The notes under the pieces are model-generated. The model had not been told where the DNA came from and ran no database searches. It saw only the letters and a program-made list of their open reading frames with translations. 64,000 nt of DNA from Brevinematales bacterium (lineage in GTDB: Bacteria > Spirochaetota > Brevinematia > Brevinematales > Thermospiraceae): positions 62,001 to 126,000 of the forward strand of contig JABLXN010000006.1 of the NCBI GenBank assembly GCA_013177995.1. The letters are read 5' to 3'. The translations under genes and the position numbers were made by a program. How positions within the stretch are numbered: position 1 is the stretch's first letter; each line of letters begins with the position of its first letter. Shown here in pieces: positions 36,568 through 45,659 of the stretch.

Positions 36568-37149
36568 TTATTCTAACATTTTTCGCTGAATGCGGGCGGA
36601 TTGTTCCGGGTCCATGAGCGAGAGAAGATAAGGAACAAGGGATCGTTTCCCCGCTGCCTGAGCCCGCTTTTCCATCATCCGGAGTATGTCAATGAGCATC
36701 TCATCTTCTTGTTTCTCGAGGATTTTGACGGCACTTTGAGGGGGCATGTTTTCGATCTGGGTAGCAATTTCTTCGACTCGTTTTTCGTAGGTGGCCTGAT
36801 TTTGTTTGGCAAGTTCAAACTGGGCGATCATATTCTGGATGTTTTCTTTCTCCTGGGCAAGTTCTTCCTGTTTCTGGGTAATCATGAGAAAGGCCTTTTC
36901 CATTTCTCGTTTGGCATCGTCGAGGTTTCGTTGCTTTTCTTCTAAAAGAAGCCATTTCTTTTCGAGTTCTAACTTTTCCAGAAGAAAAGGGTTTTCAATC
37001 TTTACGACAAAACTTTCCCTGAGAAAGGGGATCTGGGAGAATATCTGTCGATAGTCTAAGATCTCCAACATATCAAGAAAATAGATCGAGAGAATAACCA
37101 GTCCGAGGTTTATCAAGAGGAGAAACAGAATTCGCTTACTTCGACTCAT
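36568..37149 (-). CDS. flbB: FlbB/MotE-type flagellar coiled-coil protein
   Basis: About 193 residues from ATG 37149; an ATG at 37155 and a GTG at 37158 are also in frame, but the AAAGG site fits 37149 best. It has an N-terminal membrane anchor (ILFLLLINLGLVILSIYF), a long coiled coil (about residues 60-130) and a C-terminal MotE-like domain with ENMPPQSAVKILEKQEDEM and LSLMDPEQSARIQRKM. In spirochaetes FlbB is the base of the periplasmic collar around the motor, while MotE in other bacteria is a chaperone for MotC. It follows the lytic transglycosylase gene after 3-12 bases. Confidence 0.8.
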   Translation of the reverse strand: MSRSKRILFLLLINLGLVILSIYFLDMLEILDYRQIFSQIPFLRESFVVKIENPFLLEKLELEKKWLLLEEKQRNLDDAKREMEKAFLMITQKQEELAQEKENIQNMIAQFELAKQNQATYEKRVEEIATQIENMPPQSAVKILEKQEDEMLIDILRMMEKRAQAAGKRSLVPYLLSLMDPEQSARIQRKMLE

Positions 37150-37161
37150 GGGCATCACCTT

Positions 37162-37860
37162 TTAGAGATTTTTGTAGGCATCATAATAGGCAAGCACCTT
37201 TTTGACATAATCCTGGGTTTCCTGATAAGGAGGAATACCACCAAATCGTTCAACAGCAGAAGGTCCGGCATTGTAAGCGGCGAGGGAGAGAGCAAGATTG
37301 CCATTGAATTTGTCTAACATGAGTCTGAGATAACGGGTGCCTCCCATGATGTTTTCTCGTGGGTCAAAGGGGTTCTCCACAGAGAGGGCTGAGGCGGTGT
37401 CTGGCATGAGTTGCATAAGCCCCATCGCTCCCTTGGGGGAAACAGCCTGGGGGTTGAACTGGGACTCCTGCTGGATAACTGCCTTGATAAGGGCGGGGTC
37501 TACACGGTACTTCTCCGCAGCTTCCTGGATGATATTTTCTACCTGTGAAGAGGTGGGTTTCTGGTTTATCTTGTAGAGGGCATTGAGGAGGGCGTTTTTC
37601 TCCTGGTTACTACCCACCAGCTGATTGATACTCTGGCCCAAGCCATCCTCAAAAAGCCCTGTGGGGTTATTTGATTCCTGGAGCATTTCTTTCAAGATCT
37701 CAGAGAAGCTCTGCGTAGATGCGGTACTACTTGTTTTGGAAGAGGGGGGTGTTTCAGAGAGCGATTCTATGGGCTGGATACGACCAAGGCTTTGGATTTC
37801 CCGCATTCTACTCTGGATTTCTGTGATACGCTGGTAAACTGATTGAATACCTTCTATCAT
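37162..37860 (-). CDS. Lytic transglycosylase (SLT domain)
   Basis: 232 residues. The first 115 residues are low-complexity and Ser/Thr-rich, possibly a flagellum-targeting region. The SLT domain follows: catalytic Glu in [21 protein letters not shown], then [11 protein letters not shown] and [21 protein letters not shown]. It should cleave peptidoglycan so the flagellar rod or filament can pass. No classical signal peptide is visible, so export would be through the flagellar or another route. It overlaps fliJ by 4 bp. Confidence 0.87.
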   Translation of the reverse strand: MIEGIQSVYQRITEIQSRMREIQSLGRIQPIESLSETPPSSKTSSTASTQSFSEILKEMLQESNNPTGLFEDGLGQSINQLVGSNQEKNALLNALYKINQKPTSSQVENIIQEAAEKYRVDPALIKAVIQQESQFNPQAVSPKGAMGLMQLMPDTASALSVENPFDPRENIMGGTRYLRLMLDKFNGNLALSLAAYNAGPSAVERFGGIPPYQETQDYVKKVLAYYDAYKNL

Positions 37861-38354
37861 AGCTTATCCCCTCCTTTGACCTCTCTGTCTTTATCGGCAT
37901 ATTCTCTATTTTTGTTAGTTATTGTCTGGGAGAGTTCATCGAGAATCTGTTGCTCTTCTTTGAGGGTGGCCTCTTGATGGGCCTGCCAGGCCTTTTCTTT
38001 GAGAATCTCCACGGCTCGTTTTTCCTGACGGAATTTGGTGTACAGGGCGAGTTCTTTTTCCATAGCCTGCCGTTTTTTGTCAATTTCTCTCAGGATATCC
38101 CCTTCAATCTTTTTGGATTGCCAGCCATAGTAGTCTAACCATTTGAGTTTACCAAGGTCAAGAGACTTGGGGTTTTGTTTGATTTCTTCCTTCACTTTTT
38201 CTCTGAGGTTATGTTCGTTTTCCTGAATGGTTTGATGTTTACGGAGTTCTTTCTGGTATTCTCCGCTTGCCTTCGCCAGGACAATCTTTTGTTGGTCTTC
38301 TTTTTTTTGTCGGATTTCAAGAAGTTTCTGGAGACGAAAGGTAAAACGTTTCAT
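37857..38354 (-). CDS. fliJ: Flagellar export protein FliJ
   Basis: 165 residues, almost fully coiled coil, starting [20 protein letters not shown], the typical FliJ start. FliJ is the stalk-like subunit of the flagellar export ATPase, working with FliI and FliH, which are not in this window. It overlaps the cyclase gene by 4 bp and the transglycosylase gene by 4 bp, so all three are in one transcript. The sequence is poorly conserved in general; the call rests on the start, the length and the context. Confidence 0.85.
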   Translation of the reverse strand: MKRFTFRLQKLLEIRQKKEDQQKIVLAKASGEYQKELRKHQTIQENEHNLREKVKEEIKQNPKSLDLGKLKWLDYYGWQSKKIEGDILREIDKKRQAMEKELALYTKFRQEKRAVEILKEKAWQAHQEATLKEEQQILDELSQTITNKNREYADKDREVKGGDKL

Positions 38355-40255
38355 ACTTTCCTCCAGAGAATCCGTCTGACGGCAAAGGGTTCTTTTTTCC
38401 CTTTGAGGGTGAGAGGGGGAATCTCCTCCGTGGGATAGGGGCGTTTTGCTTCAGAGAGAATATCGAGAGAAGCAAGGATTTCCCCGCTCTGAGCCTGAGA
38501 GCAAAGCCGGGAGGTGGTATTAACCGCATCCCCTATGCAGGCAAAGTCCATACGAAATTGACTGCCAATATTTCCTACCACCACATTCCCCATATGGACA
38601 CCAATGCCAATCTCAAAGACGGGAAGCCCCTGTTTTTTTCGCTGTTGGTTAAAGGTTTCAATATCCTGCATGATTTCGATGGCGACCTGGAGAGCGGTGT
38701 CGGCTCTTTTTTCTCCCCCAAAATGAGCCATAATCTGATCTCCGACGAAATCATCGATATCGCCTCTATATCGACGGATGATTTTTGTCTGTCTGTCAAA
38801 GTAGGCGTTCAGGATGGTAATGACCTCTTCGGGATCGTTTTCTTCTGAAAAGGCGGTAAATCCTCTCACATCACTGAAAAGAAAGGCAAAGTTTTTCCTG
38901 TCATGAGTGCCAAGGTCAAGGGTCTCATCGGCTTTTTGTTCTATCATGGATTTTGTGGAGCGAGAAACAAATTTTTCTAAGTGATACTTGGAGATAAGTT
39001 CTTCAAGCATGATCTGAAAGATGTCTGCCAGTCGTCCAATCTCGTGTCCACCTTTGATGTCCACGGAGACGGAAAGGTTTCCTTCACTTACCTCGAGAGC
39101 CCATTTTTCCAGGAGCTTGATCTGACGAACCATAATGCCTGAGAGCCAGTATACCGCTAACATGCTGAAAAGGTAAATGATGATGGCAAGAAGAAAGGCA
39201 ATAGAAACATTTTGCTGGATGTTAGCCTGGATCTGGTCAAGATCATACACCACTATCACATTTCCAAGAAAACGGAAACGCTCTCCGTATTCTCGAAGGA
39301 TCGAAAGTCGCTGAAAGATCTTCTCATCGGCGGATTTGATGGCCCCCACATTGCGGCGCTGAAGGGCGTCCTGGAGGTCTCGCAGGGCTCCGGGTAGCCA
39401 GGTATCTCGCAAAAGCCATCGGTCATCTCTGTCAAGGGTATAGCCTTTTTTGGTAAAGATGGCTTTGTAAGATTCCAAGAAGAGGTTGTCAAGACTCCAG
39501 GCGATAACATCATCGCTTGCGGTAAAATTGGAGGGATGGAGATAGGAAGGTAGCCATTCTTCATAGCGTTTGTAGAGGTCTTTGTAGGTTTTTTTTCTTT
39601 GTTCGTCGGAAAGTCCATTTTTATGATAGGGGACAAGAATGGTGTCAAAGTCCCTGTTGACAGTCATGAGTTCTCCAAATTGAGCACGTACAGGAGAGGA
39701 GAGAAGGCGGTATCGTTTTTTGATGATTCTTTTCTCACTTTTGTTCGTGGAGATGGCGACATAATCTCGACTTGAGGTTTCATTGGTTCCTGTCATGCGA
39801 GGCAAAAGGGAGAGATAAGGAGGTCTCTTTTCTCGTATTTTTTGATGAGAGAAGACTATTTTCTGGTCGCGATTGTACACGTACACGGCGATAACATCGG
39901 GATTGATGTCCATAAAGCGGGTAATTTCATTGGAGATAAAACTGTGCTTCAAAGCCTGTTCTGTGGGAGAGATTTGTTTTTCACTATCGAGATACCACTG
40001 GAGGGTTGTACTCAGGCTTTCGGTGAGAGCACGTGCCTTTTGTTGTTTTTCCTGAGCGATGATGCTACTCTGAGAGAGATACACGAGAAGGGTGAAAATC
40101 CCTATGGTAACAAAAAGAAGAAGCCCTAAGAGAAAGAGCCATCTTGCCCTGATACCAAAAAAGACCCGCCGAATGGGGTTTTTCTTTTTCTTTTTGGTGC
40201 CAAAGGGGAGGAGTTGCAGGATTTTTTTGAACCAGGATTTTTTTTGCTTTGCCAT
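38351..40255 (-). CDS. Membrane adenylate/guanylate cyclase with extracytoplasmic sensor and HAMP
   Basis: 634 residues from ATG 40255 (ribosome site AAGGAAAG). A basic N-terminus leads to a membrane segment (ARWLFLLGLLLFVTIGIFTLL), a periplasmic sensor of about 280 residues, a second membrane segment, a HAMP linker and a class III cyclase domain. Catalytic parts are FLFSDVRGFTAFSE (metal Asp), DDFVGDQIMAHFGG (second Asp) and IGDAVNTTSRL with the transition-state Asn/Arg. So it probably makes cAMP or cGMP. It directly precedes and overlaps fliJ, which is unusual and suggests a link between a sensed signal and motility. Confidence 0.88.
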   Translation of the reverse strand: MAKQKKSWFKKILQLLPFGTKKKKKNPIRRVFFGIRARWLFLLGLLLFVTIGIFTLLVYLSQSSIIAQEKQQKARALTESLSTTLQWYLDSEKQISPTEQALKHSFISNEITRFMDINPDVIAVYVYNRDQKIVFSHQKIREKRPPYLSLLPRMTGTNETSSRDYVAISTNKSEKRIIKKRYRLLSSPVRAQFGELMTVNRDFDTILVPYHKNGLSDEQRKKTYKDLYKRYEEWLPSYLHPSNFTASDDVIAWSLDNLFLESYKAIFTKKGYTLDRDDRWLLRDTWLPGALRDLQDALQRRNVGAIKSADEKIFQRLSILREYGERFRFLGNVIVVYDLDQIQANIQQNVSIAFLLAIIIYLFSMLAVYWLSGIMVRQIKLLEKWALEVSEGNLSVSVDIKGGHEIGRLADIFQIMLEELISKYHLEKFVSRSTKSMIEQKADETLDLGTHDRKNFAFLFSDVRGFTAFSEENDPEEVITILNAYFDRQTKIIRRYRGDIDDFVGDQIMAHFGGEKRADTALQVAIEIMQDIETFNQQRKKQGLPVFEIGIGVHMGNVVVGNIGSQFRMDFACIGDAVNTTSRLCSQAQSGEILASLDILSEAKRPYPTEEIPPLTLKGKKEPFAVRRILWRKV

Positions 40256-40265
40256 GGTGCTTTCC

Positions 40266-41060
40266 TTACCGAATTGGTTTGAGGTGTTTGAGACGATCGG
40301 AAAGAGGTGGTAGGGATATACGAGGGTCAATCATTCGCTGGTCATAGACAAAACTTTCGTCGGGCAGAATAGTCCATTTTTTTTTGAGGAGTTTTTTGAG
40401 GGCCGTGGCTATTTCATAAAAATTCCAACCACGGTTGGAGTCTAAAAGATAGATGGCGGGTGGATGGTGAGAGATTATCTCCCAGAGGGCTTTGACCGTA
40501 TCATCGAGAAAAGAGGCGGCCGGGAGCCATCGTGTACTGGCGAAAATTTTGCCTTCTGTATTATGTTTCTTCTCTAAATACGCTGCCATCTGATTGCCAC
40601 TTGTGTTGGTGTCAATCTGCCAGCCAAGTCTGGCTATATAGGCCTGGGGGTTTTGGTAGAGAATACGCTGTTCAGCCATTCGTTTTTCAAAGCCATATCC
40701 GTAATCATTGTCCGGGTGGGACTGCGGGGTGAAAGGACCCTTCGCCGTATCAGAGAAGACCTGGACCGTACTGGTAAAAAGAAACTTGATCCCGCATTTG
40801 TGGGTGATCCACGCCAGTTCGCTACTCCATTCATAATGGACAAGCCAGTTTTCGTTTGGTCTTCCTGTAGGTTGAGAGGGAGCGGCAAGATGAAAGAGGA
40901 TATCAGGGGCTATCTCCTGGATAAAACTCTCCATGGCCATATAGTTGTCAATGGGGATTTCCTGCCTGTTCCATCCATAAACCTCATGCCCCATCTTCTC
41001 AAGGAAGTTTTTGAGGTGCTGTCCTATGGTTCCGCTTATACCGGTGATGAGTATTCTCAT
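40266..41060 (-). CDS. NAD-dependent epimerase/dehydratase, RmlD-like
   Basis: 264 residues from ATG 41060 (ribosome site GGAGGGGG). The dinucleotide motif GISGTIGQHL is at the N-terminus, with FHLAAPSQPTG and the serine/threonine FTSTVQVFSD; the YxxxK motif is YGYGFEKRM, where Tyr and Lys can be aligned. It resembles dTDP-4-dehydrorhamnose reductases and other extended SDR sugar-nucleotide enzymes. It lies between the cyclase and a TPR protein and may act on a surface sugar. Substrate cannot be told. Confidence 0.75.
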   Translation of the reverse strand: MRILITGISGTIGQHLKNFLEKMGHEVYGWNRQEIPIDNYMAMESFIQEIAPDILFHLAAPSQPTGRPNENWLVHYEWSSELAWITHKCGIKFLFTSTVQVFSDTAKGPFTPQSHPDNDYGYGFEKRMAEQRILYQNPQAYIARLGWQIDTNTSGNQMAAYLEKKHNTEGKIFASTRWLPAASFLDDTVKALWEIISHHPPAIYLLDSNRGWNFYEIATALKKLLKKKWTILPDESFVYDQRMIDPRISLPPLSDRLKHLKPIR

Positions 41061-41068
41061 GCCCCCTC

Positions 41069-41941
41069 CTACCATCCAAAGAGAAGTTGTTGTTCTATGA
41101 CACCGAGATCACGCTTCCATGGGTAGAGTTTTCTTGCTTTTTGTACGAGAGAGTTGGCTTTTTGGTATTCTTTTGTTTCTACGTACAATCGACAGAGTTC
41201 GAGAAGACCATCAGCATGCCAGGAAGGGTTGGCCTGGAGAGCACGTTCATAGTACCTGATGGCTTCGTCCACGCGTTTTCTCTCAAGGGATCCCATGCCA
41301 GCTATCCTGAGGATCTCGGGGTGTTTTGGGAAGAGTTTGAGAGAGGAGGCAAGGGTACTATCAAAGGCTTCCCAGTTTCTTTGTTTGAGAAGGAAAAAGA
41401 GCCGATAGTAGTGGAGAATGGGAAACCGTGGATATCTTGCCATGAGATCAGAGAGTTTGTCTAGAGCTGCCACGTAATCTCTGTTGCGATTGACATGTTC
41501 TTTGATAATTTCGAGGCGAACTAACCAGTTGACATACTTGAGCTGGGATTCCATTTCGATCAAGGTGGCCAAGCGATCTTTGGGATTTTCTATGTAGCGA
41601 GAGAGAAAATCGGCTAACGGAAGATTGGAAGAAAGGACTCGTTTTGTATAAAGGGTGAGGTTTCGGGAAAGTCCATATTCAAGGGCTTCTACACCAAAGC
41701 CCTCCTGTTGAGAAAGAAAATGGTAGGTTAGAAGGACGACGGTATTGGAAGGGTTCTTCTGAAAGAGACGGAAGAGAATTTTTTCAGATGAGATGAAATC
41801 CATCTCCTGATAGGCTTTCAGAAAACGACTATATTCCGGGCGAGAAGAGGAGTCGAGAAGATTTTCCCATTCTGTTTCCTGAGCGCCTACTCCAGAAAAA
41901 AACAAAAGACTCGTGAAAAAAAGAAGAAGATATCGTGGCAT
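41069..41941 (-). CDS. Exported TPR protein
   Basis: 290 residues from ATG 41941, with GAGGG upstream. A signal peptide (PRYLLLFFTSLLFFSGVGAQ) is followed by about 260 residues of helical repeats, including the TPR pair ERKRVDEAIRYYERALQANPSW and VETKEYQKANSLVQKARKL. It should act in the periplasm as a scaffold. It is the first gene of the minus-strand run that leads through the cyclase to fliJ and flbB, with gaps below 20 bases, so a link to motility is possible but unproven. Confidence 0.78.
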   Translation of the reverse strand: MPRYLLLFFTSLLFFSGVGAQETEWENLLDSSSRPEYSRFLKAYQEMDFISSEKILFRLFQKNPSNTVVLLTYHFLSQQEGFGVEALEYGLSRNLTLYTKRVLSSNLPLADFLSRYIENPKDRLATLIEMESQLKYVNWLVRLEIIKEHVNRNRDYVAALDKLSDLMARYPRFPILHYYRLFFLLKQRNWEAFDSTLASSLKLFPKHPEILRIAGMGSLERKRVDEAIRYYERALQANPSWHADGLLELCRLYVETKEYQKANSLVQKARKLYPWKRDLGVIEQQLLFGW

Positions 41942-42041
41942 AATTCCCTCTTTTTGAGTTTTTTCCCCTACCATTATACCAGGAAACCTCCAAAACCGCA
42001 ACCTTTTTTACTCCCAAAAAGAAACTTCCCTTATAAAGAGA

Positions 42042-42063
42042 GGGGCTGCCTTGCGACAGCCCC
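42042..42063 (-). terminator. Terminator after the zinc-ribbon gene
   Basis: GGGGCTG (42042-42048) pairs with CAGCCCC (42057-42063). On the minus strand it is followed by TCTCTTTATAA, a weak T-run. Confidence 0.6.
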
Positions 42064-42089
42064 GTTATCATGTCGAGGATAACAGGAGG

Positions 42090-42410
42090 CTATTCCTGGG
42101 TAACGTTTGAGGATCCACACATAGGACAGGAAACATCGACAAAGTCGTTTTCATCGTCCACCTCGGAGATATAGTCTGTCCACTTGTGGCCACAATCTTC
42201 GCAGATAAAGGTTGCCTCAACCTCTCCCGACTCGTCAGAGAACTCATCCTCATCATCGGCATACATGTCTTCAAGTTCGTCATATTCGTCGGCAAACTCA
42301 TCCAGTTCTTCTTCGTCCTCTTCTGTCAGGAAATCGTCCATGTAGTCGAGGTCATCGAAGTCTTCAAACTCTGCGTCATCCGAGTAGGATCGATCCAAGT
42401 AGTCTCTCAT
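42090..42410 (-). CDS. Acidic protein with C-terminal zinc ribbon, unknown
   Basis: 106 residues. Residues 7-68 are extremely rich in Asp and Glu. The C-terminus carries two CxxC knuckles, CEDCGHKW and CPMCGSSN, forming a zinc ribbon. The combination might bind basic proteins or mimic nucleic acid while the ribbon contacts a partner, but no known family comes to mind. It is monocistronic, with its own promoter and terminator. Confidence 0.75.
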   Translation of the reverse strand: MRDYLDRSYSDDAEFEDFDDLDYMDDFLTEEDEEELDEFADEYDELEDMYADDEDEFSDESGEVEATFICEDCGHKWTDYISEVDDENDFVDVSCPMCGSSNVTQE

Positions 42411-42441
42411 AACAGAAAATCCTCCCCTAAATTGGTTATCT

Positions 42442-42471
42442 ATATTATTACTAAAGATTCTATTCTGTCAA
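42442..42471 (-). promoter_or_regulatory. Promoter of the zinc-ribbon gene
   Basis: Minus strand: perfect TTGACA (42471-42466), 18 bases, TAATAT (42447-42442). Confidence 0.6.
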
Positions 42472-42713
42472 GTAAAAAAGCCCTTTTTTTGAAAAAAATT
42501 TTTCGATGAGGAGTGAGTGATGGGGTGCGCTTTCGGCGAAGGAGAGACGTGAAAAAAGGCTTACGAGGATAAAGGTTATGGAGAGGGCTCATCAAAAAGA
42601 GAAGATTTTTCTAGAGAATAGGCTTTGCTTTTTGGATGTTCTTGGGGATAGCTTGCGATTTTCTTTCAGCTTGGTATGGTCTTTTGCTGAGACATGGGAA
42701 TTGAAAATATATC

Positions 42714-42742
42714 TTGAAAAATTTGATAAATGGAGGTATGAT
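42714..42742 (+). promoter_or_regulatory. Promoter of the envelope (Lol-like) operon
   Basis: TTGAAA (42714-42719), 17 bases, TATGAT (42737-42742), 37 bases before ATG 42780. The 300-base gap upstream holds only an 86-codon frame (42578-42838) without a ribosome site, and a 16-base match (42686-42701) to a repeat in the element at 35241. Confidence 0.65.
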
Positions 42743-42779
42743 ATTGTCAAGAAAAAGAGAGGTACTCAGGAGGAGAGAG

Positions 42780-43685
42780 ATGAGAATAGGGTATGTGTTT
42801 TTAGCAATGGTTATGATGGTCATGGTCTTTTTTGGTAGTGAACGTCCGATGAAAATGAACTGGGAGCAGATACCTTCAAAGTGGTATATACGCTATTCGG
42901 TATGGGAAGGCAAAAAGCAGGTGGGTTACATGCATGTGGTTTACATCGTAGAAAAAGAGGATCAGAGGGTTTTTCTCAAAAGTTATATGAGGATGTGGTA
43001 TCCGGACAAAAAGCAGGGAGAAAAATATCTTCCTTCAGAGATACGGGCTTTTCGGGATACTGAGGTCTTTGATATGACGAGATCTCAGGTTCTTGAGTCG
43101 TGGTATGTGGCTCCTGAGAGGGGAAAAGAGGCTATTCCTGCGGGAAGCTGGCTTACCAATAGGGGATTTCTGGATGTGACCAATGGCATATTTTTTGAGG
43201 AGGTTGTTACCTGGAATGGCTATGAGGGTCGGGTGAGTCGTGGGAGGTGTCGGGTGGATACCAATGTAGGAGTTCTGAATTATAAGTTTCTGGTCTATCA
43301 TTGTCCTGTTGGTTTTTTTGACTTTGAGGGTGGTGGGACACTTCAAATGGCCATGGATGTGTTGAAAACGGCGATTAAAGGGGAAGCTCGTTTGAAAGAG
43401 GGGGGAAAGATAGACACTCCATCGGGGAGTTATGATACCTGGAGGGTAGAATGGGTGGTCAAGGATCCTTTGATGAAGATTTTGTGGGGGCGCTGGATGT
43501 ATGTGATGGGATCCTATTGGGTTGATAAAAAGACTCGAATGACGGTAAAACGAGTTCATGAGACCGGTATGGTGTATTTGCTTGATGAGTATGCCGAGTT
43601 TGATGATTATTCTGCTCTTGCCCGGCGTGTGAACAGCTGGATGGAGAGAGAAGGGGGTCAAAGATTGGCTCCAAAAGAACGTTAG
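42780..43685 (+). CDS. Exported DUF3108-like protein
   Basis: 301 residues from ATG 42780 (AGGAGG at 42768-42773). A signal peptide (YVFLAMVMMVMVFFG) is followed by a beta-rich domain without membrane segments. Features such as GKIDTPSGSYDTWRVEW and YWVDKKTRMTVKRVHE recall DUF3108/LolA-like periplasmic proteins with a half-barrel for lipids. It is the first gene of an eight-gene operon with outer-membrane proteins and a LolCDE-like transporter, so a periplasmic carrier role is plausible. Confidence 0.65.
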   Translation: MRIGYVFLAMVMMVMVFFGSERPMKMNWEQIPSKWYIRYSVWEGKKQVGYMHVVYIVEKEDQRVFLKSYMRMWYPDKKQGEKYLPSEIRAFRDTEVFDMTRSQVLESWYVAPERGKEAIPAGSWLTNRGFLDVTNGIFFEEVVTWNGYEGRVSRGRCRVDTNVGVLNYKFLVYHCPVGFFDFEGGGTLQMAMDVLKTAIKGEARLKEGGKIDTPSGSYDTWRVEWVVKDPLMKILWGRWMYVMGSYWVDKKTRMTVKRVHETGMVYLLDEYAEFDDYSALARRVNSWMEREGGQRLAPKER

Positions 43686-43703
43686 TGAAGAAGGAAGGTT
43701 TTT

Positions 43704-44774
43704 ATGAAAAGATGGGCAAAGGGGATACTCTTCTGGCTTTTTTGTATGGTGGTCTGGGCACAGGAGGAACCACTGGAATCTTCTCGTGTGCCTTTGAGTA
43801 CCTTGTCTGCTTCCTATTTTCCTTCATTGTCCACGGAAAGTTTTTTGAGGTATCATGCCCAGTTTGGGGTGAGAGGAGGCTTTTACAATTTGTTTTCTGA
43901 GGGACCATCTCTTCATCTCCTGTATGCGATGCAACACTGGTATGGGGATGGGGTTTTGCTTCGAGAGACAAGGGGAGAGGGAGTTTATACGAATGCTTTG
44001 CAGAGTTATGATGTGGCTTCTGTTTCGCTTCTTTCTACGGTAGGCAAGTATTATCGTATGGAAACAGGGGTGGAATATGTGCAGAATCGGTTGCTTCAGC
44101 CTGTGGAAGGGTATGATGAGTATTCTTTTGATCTTCTCAAGGGGAAAGTGGCGCTTGGATGGTCTACGCTGCGCTCCAGAATGGAACCATGGGTGGAGGG
44201 ATATCTTCCCCTTTATCCCCAGAGGGGAAGTTATGGGAATATAGGGCTTGGCTATAATCTTTCTGGAACAAATCAATTCCTGACGATGGAAGGGAAGCTC
44301 CAGGTGGTGTTTCCACTTTTTTCGTGGTGGACCTTGTCTTTTGTGACTACAGCGGAGGGAGGGCTTTCTTCTCTTTTGCGGCCTTATAAACGGAGTGTGT
44401 ATTGTATTGGTGGAAAGCCAATGGTGGGTGATTATGTGGTATGGACGGGTGTGGAAGGGCGGTATTATTCTCCCTTTGGGGGCTGGACATTTTCCACACC
44501 AGAATTCTGGTATTTTGCTTCCTATCCTGTGCGGTTGAAAGCTGGTTTTCTTGCTGGAGTCAATGGGGCTCTTGCTGGTCATTATGATCATTTTCTGGCA
44601 AGTCAATATGGTGTGTATGTTGGGCCCACGATAGCGATTTATGTGATGGAACAGCTGTGGGGATTTTTACGCTTTGATGTGGGCATGGTGATGAGTGGAG
44701 AACAGAAAATTCGTCTCTCTTTTTCCATAGGAGGGATAAATGAGAAGCCTGTTCCTTTTATTGATATTTTGTGA
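43704..44774 (+). CDS. Outer-membrane beta-barrel protein 1, unknown
   Basis: 356 residues. A signal peptide (MKRWAKGILFWLFCMVVWAQ) precedes alternating aromatic and polar residues with Gly/Tyr-rich strands (GVRGGFYNLF, LGWSTLRSRMEPWVEGYLP, GGINEKPVPF), the look of a transmembrane beta-barrel. I recognise no family. It lies 18 bases after the DUF3108-like gene and before a second barrel gene, so several barrels are produced together with the transporter downstream. Confidence 0.7.
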   Translation: MKRWAKGILFWLFCMVVWAQEEPLESSRVPLSTLSASYFPSLSTESFLRYHAQFGVRGGFYNLFSEGPSLHLLYAMQHWYGDGVLLRETRGEGVYTNALQSYDVASVSLLSTVGKYYRMETGVEYVQNRLLQPVEGYDEYSFDLLKGKVALGWSTLRSRMEPWVEGYLPLYPQRGSYGNIGLGYNLSGTNQFLTMEGKLQVVFPLFSWWTLSFVTTAEGGLSSLLRPYKRSVYCIGGKPMVGDYVVWTGVEGRYYSPFGGWTFSTPEFWYFASYPVRLKAGFLAGVNGALAGHYDHFLASQYGVYVGPTIAIYVMEQLWGFLRFDVGMVMSGEQKIRLSFSIGGINEKPVPFIDIL

Positions 44775-44789
44775 AGTGGAGAGGAAAAG

Positions 44790-45650
44790 ATGAAAAAAAG
44801 AGGGTATGTTTGTTTAGGTATTTTTTGGATCGTTTTGACGATGTGGGGTGTAACGACGGAGGAAGTGAGAGAGGAAGCCTCCCGGTTTGTGAGGTTTCAG
44901 CAAAGGGTGGTAGGAGATACCGTGGGCGTGGTCCTGACAACGAAACGGGATGCCTCTCTGTATCGTGTGGGCGAAGAGTCTTTTGCTTTTTCCGGGAGTC
45001 TTTCGTATGGAGTAGCGCTTTCTCCGCTTTTTTCTGTGTATCGGGAGGATTTTGGGGTATTGGTACCATCGGATTGGTATGGTGAGATGGGGGTAGCTCT
45101 GCCTATGCTCTCTTCTCATGTGGCGCTTTTTTCTCCTTCTCGCTGGATGATTTCGGTGGGGATGAAAGGGTGGAAGGGGACAGAGGATAGTTCTCCCACA
45201 CTTTTTGGGGGAAGTTTCTCCTGTCTCTATGAAGTGATCACAGAGACACCACAAATAGCGGCGATCAAGATAGGAGGGGGATATAGTGGGATACAGGTGT
45301 CCGACAAGAGGTTTCATACACTCATGGTGGATGGGGAAGAAACGTCGGGGATTTTTTCTCTCTCCTCATTTTTTCATGGGGTCTCTTTAGAATGTCTTGT
45401 GGAGAAGTCTTTCTTCTTTTTGAATAATTACCTGAGGCTTCATTATCTCTCTCTTATGGGGAACACAGAAGGGTTTTTTTCGATAGCTTCTGTGAATGAG
45501 AATGTTCGGCAAGAAATGAATGTACATAGTTTTGTAGTCTCTGGTGGGTTTGAGGTGATGATTGGGTTTCTCAGTCTTTCCCTCGAATTTGGAAGAGATA
45601 TGGTGTCTTCTGCTACGTATGTTGATGCGGGTTTGCGTTTTACTTTTTAG
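44790..45650 (+). CDS. Outer-membrane beta-barrel-like protein 2, unknown
   Basis: 286 residues. A hydrophobic start (GYVCLGIFWIVLTMWGVTT) is followed by amphipathic strands with a final aromatic strand ending YVDAGLRFTF; a C-terminal phenylalanine is typical of outer-membrane barrels. No family recognised. It is 15 bases after barrel 1 and 9 bases before the first permease gene. Confidence 0.65.
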   Translation: MKKRGYVCLGIFWIVLTMWGVTTEEVREEASRFVRFQQRVVGDTVGVVLTTKRDASLYRVGEESFAFSGSLSYGVALSPLFSVYREDFGVLVPSDWYGEMGVALPMLSSHVALFSPSRWMISVGMKGWKGTEDSSPTLFGGSFSCLYEVITETPQIAAIKIGGGYSGIQVSDKRFHTLMVDGEETSGIFSLSSFFHGVSLECLVEKSFFFLNNYLRLHYLSLMGNTEGFFSIASVNENVRQEMNVHSFVVSGGFEVMIGFLSLSLEFGRDMVSSATYVDAGLRFTF

Positions 45651-45659
45651 GGGCTGGCT

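Noticed and set aside
37883-37898. TTATCGGC (GCCGATAA on the minus strand) inside fliJ
   Set aside because: It encodes conserved-looking residues of FliJ, and no -35 match is present at the right distance; probably chance.
42578-42838. 86-codon frame before the envelope operon
   Set aside because: No ribosome site, overlaps the true start of the operon's first gene and the likely promoter; looks like chance.
43824-44606. Long antisense frames in the beta-barrel operon
   Set aside because: They follow from codon bias of the sense genes and lack ribosome sites and recognisable domains.
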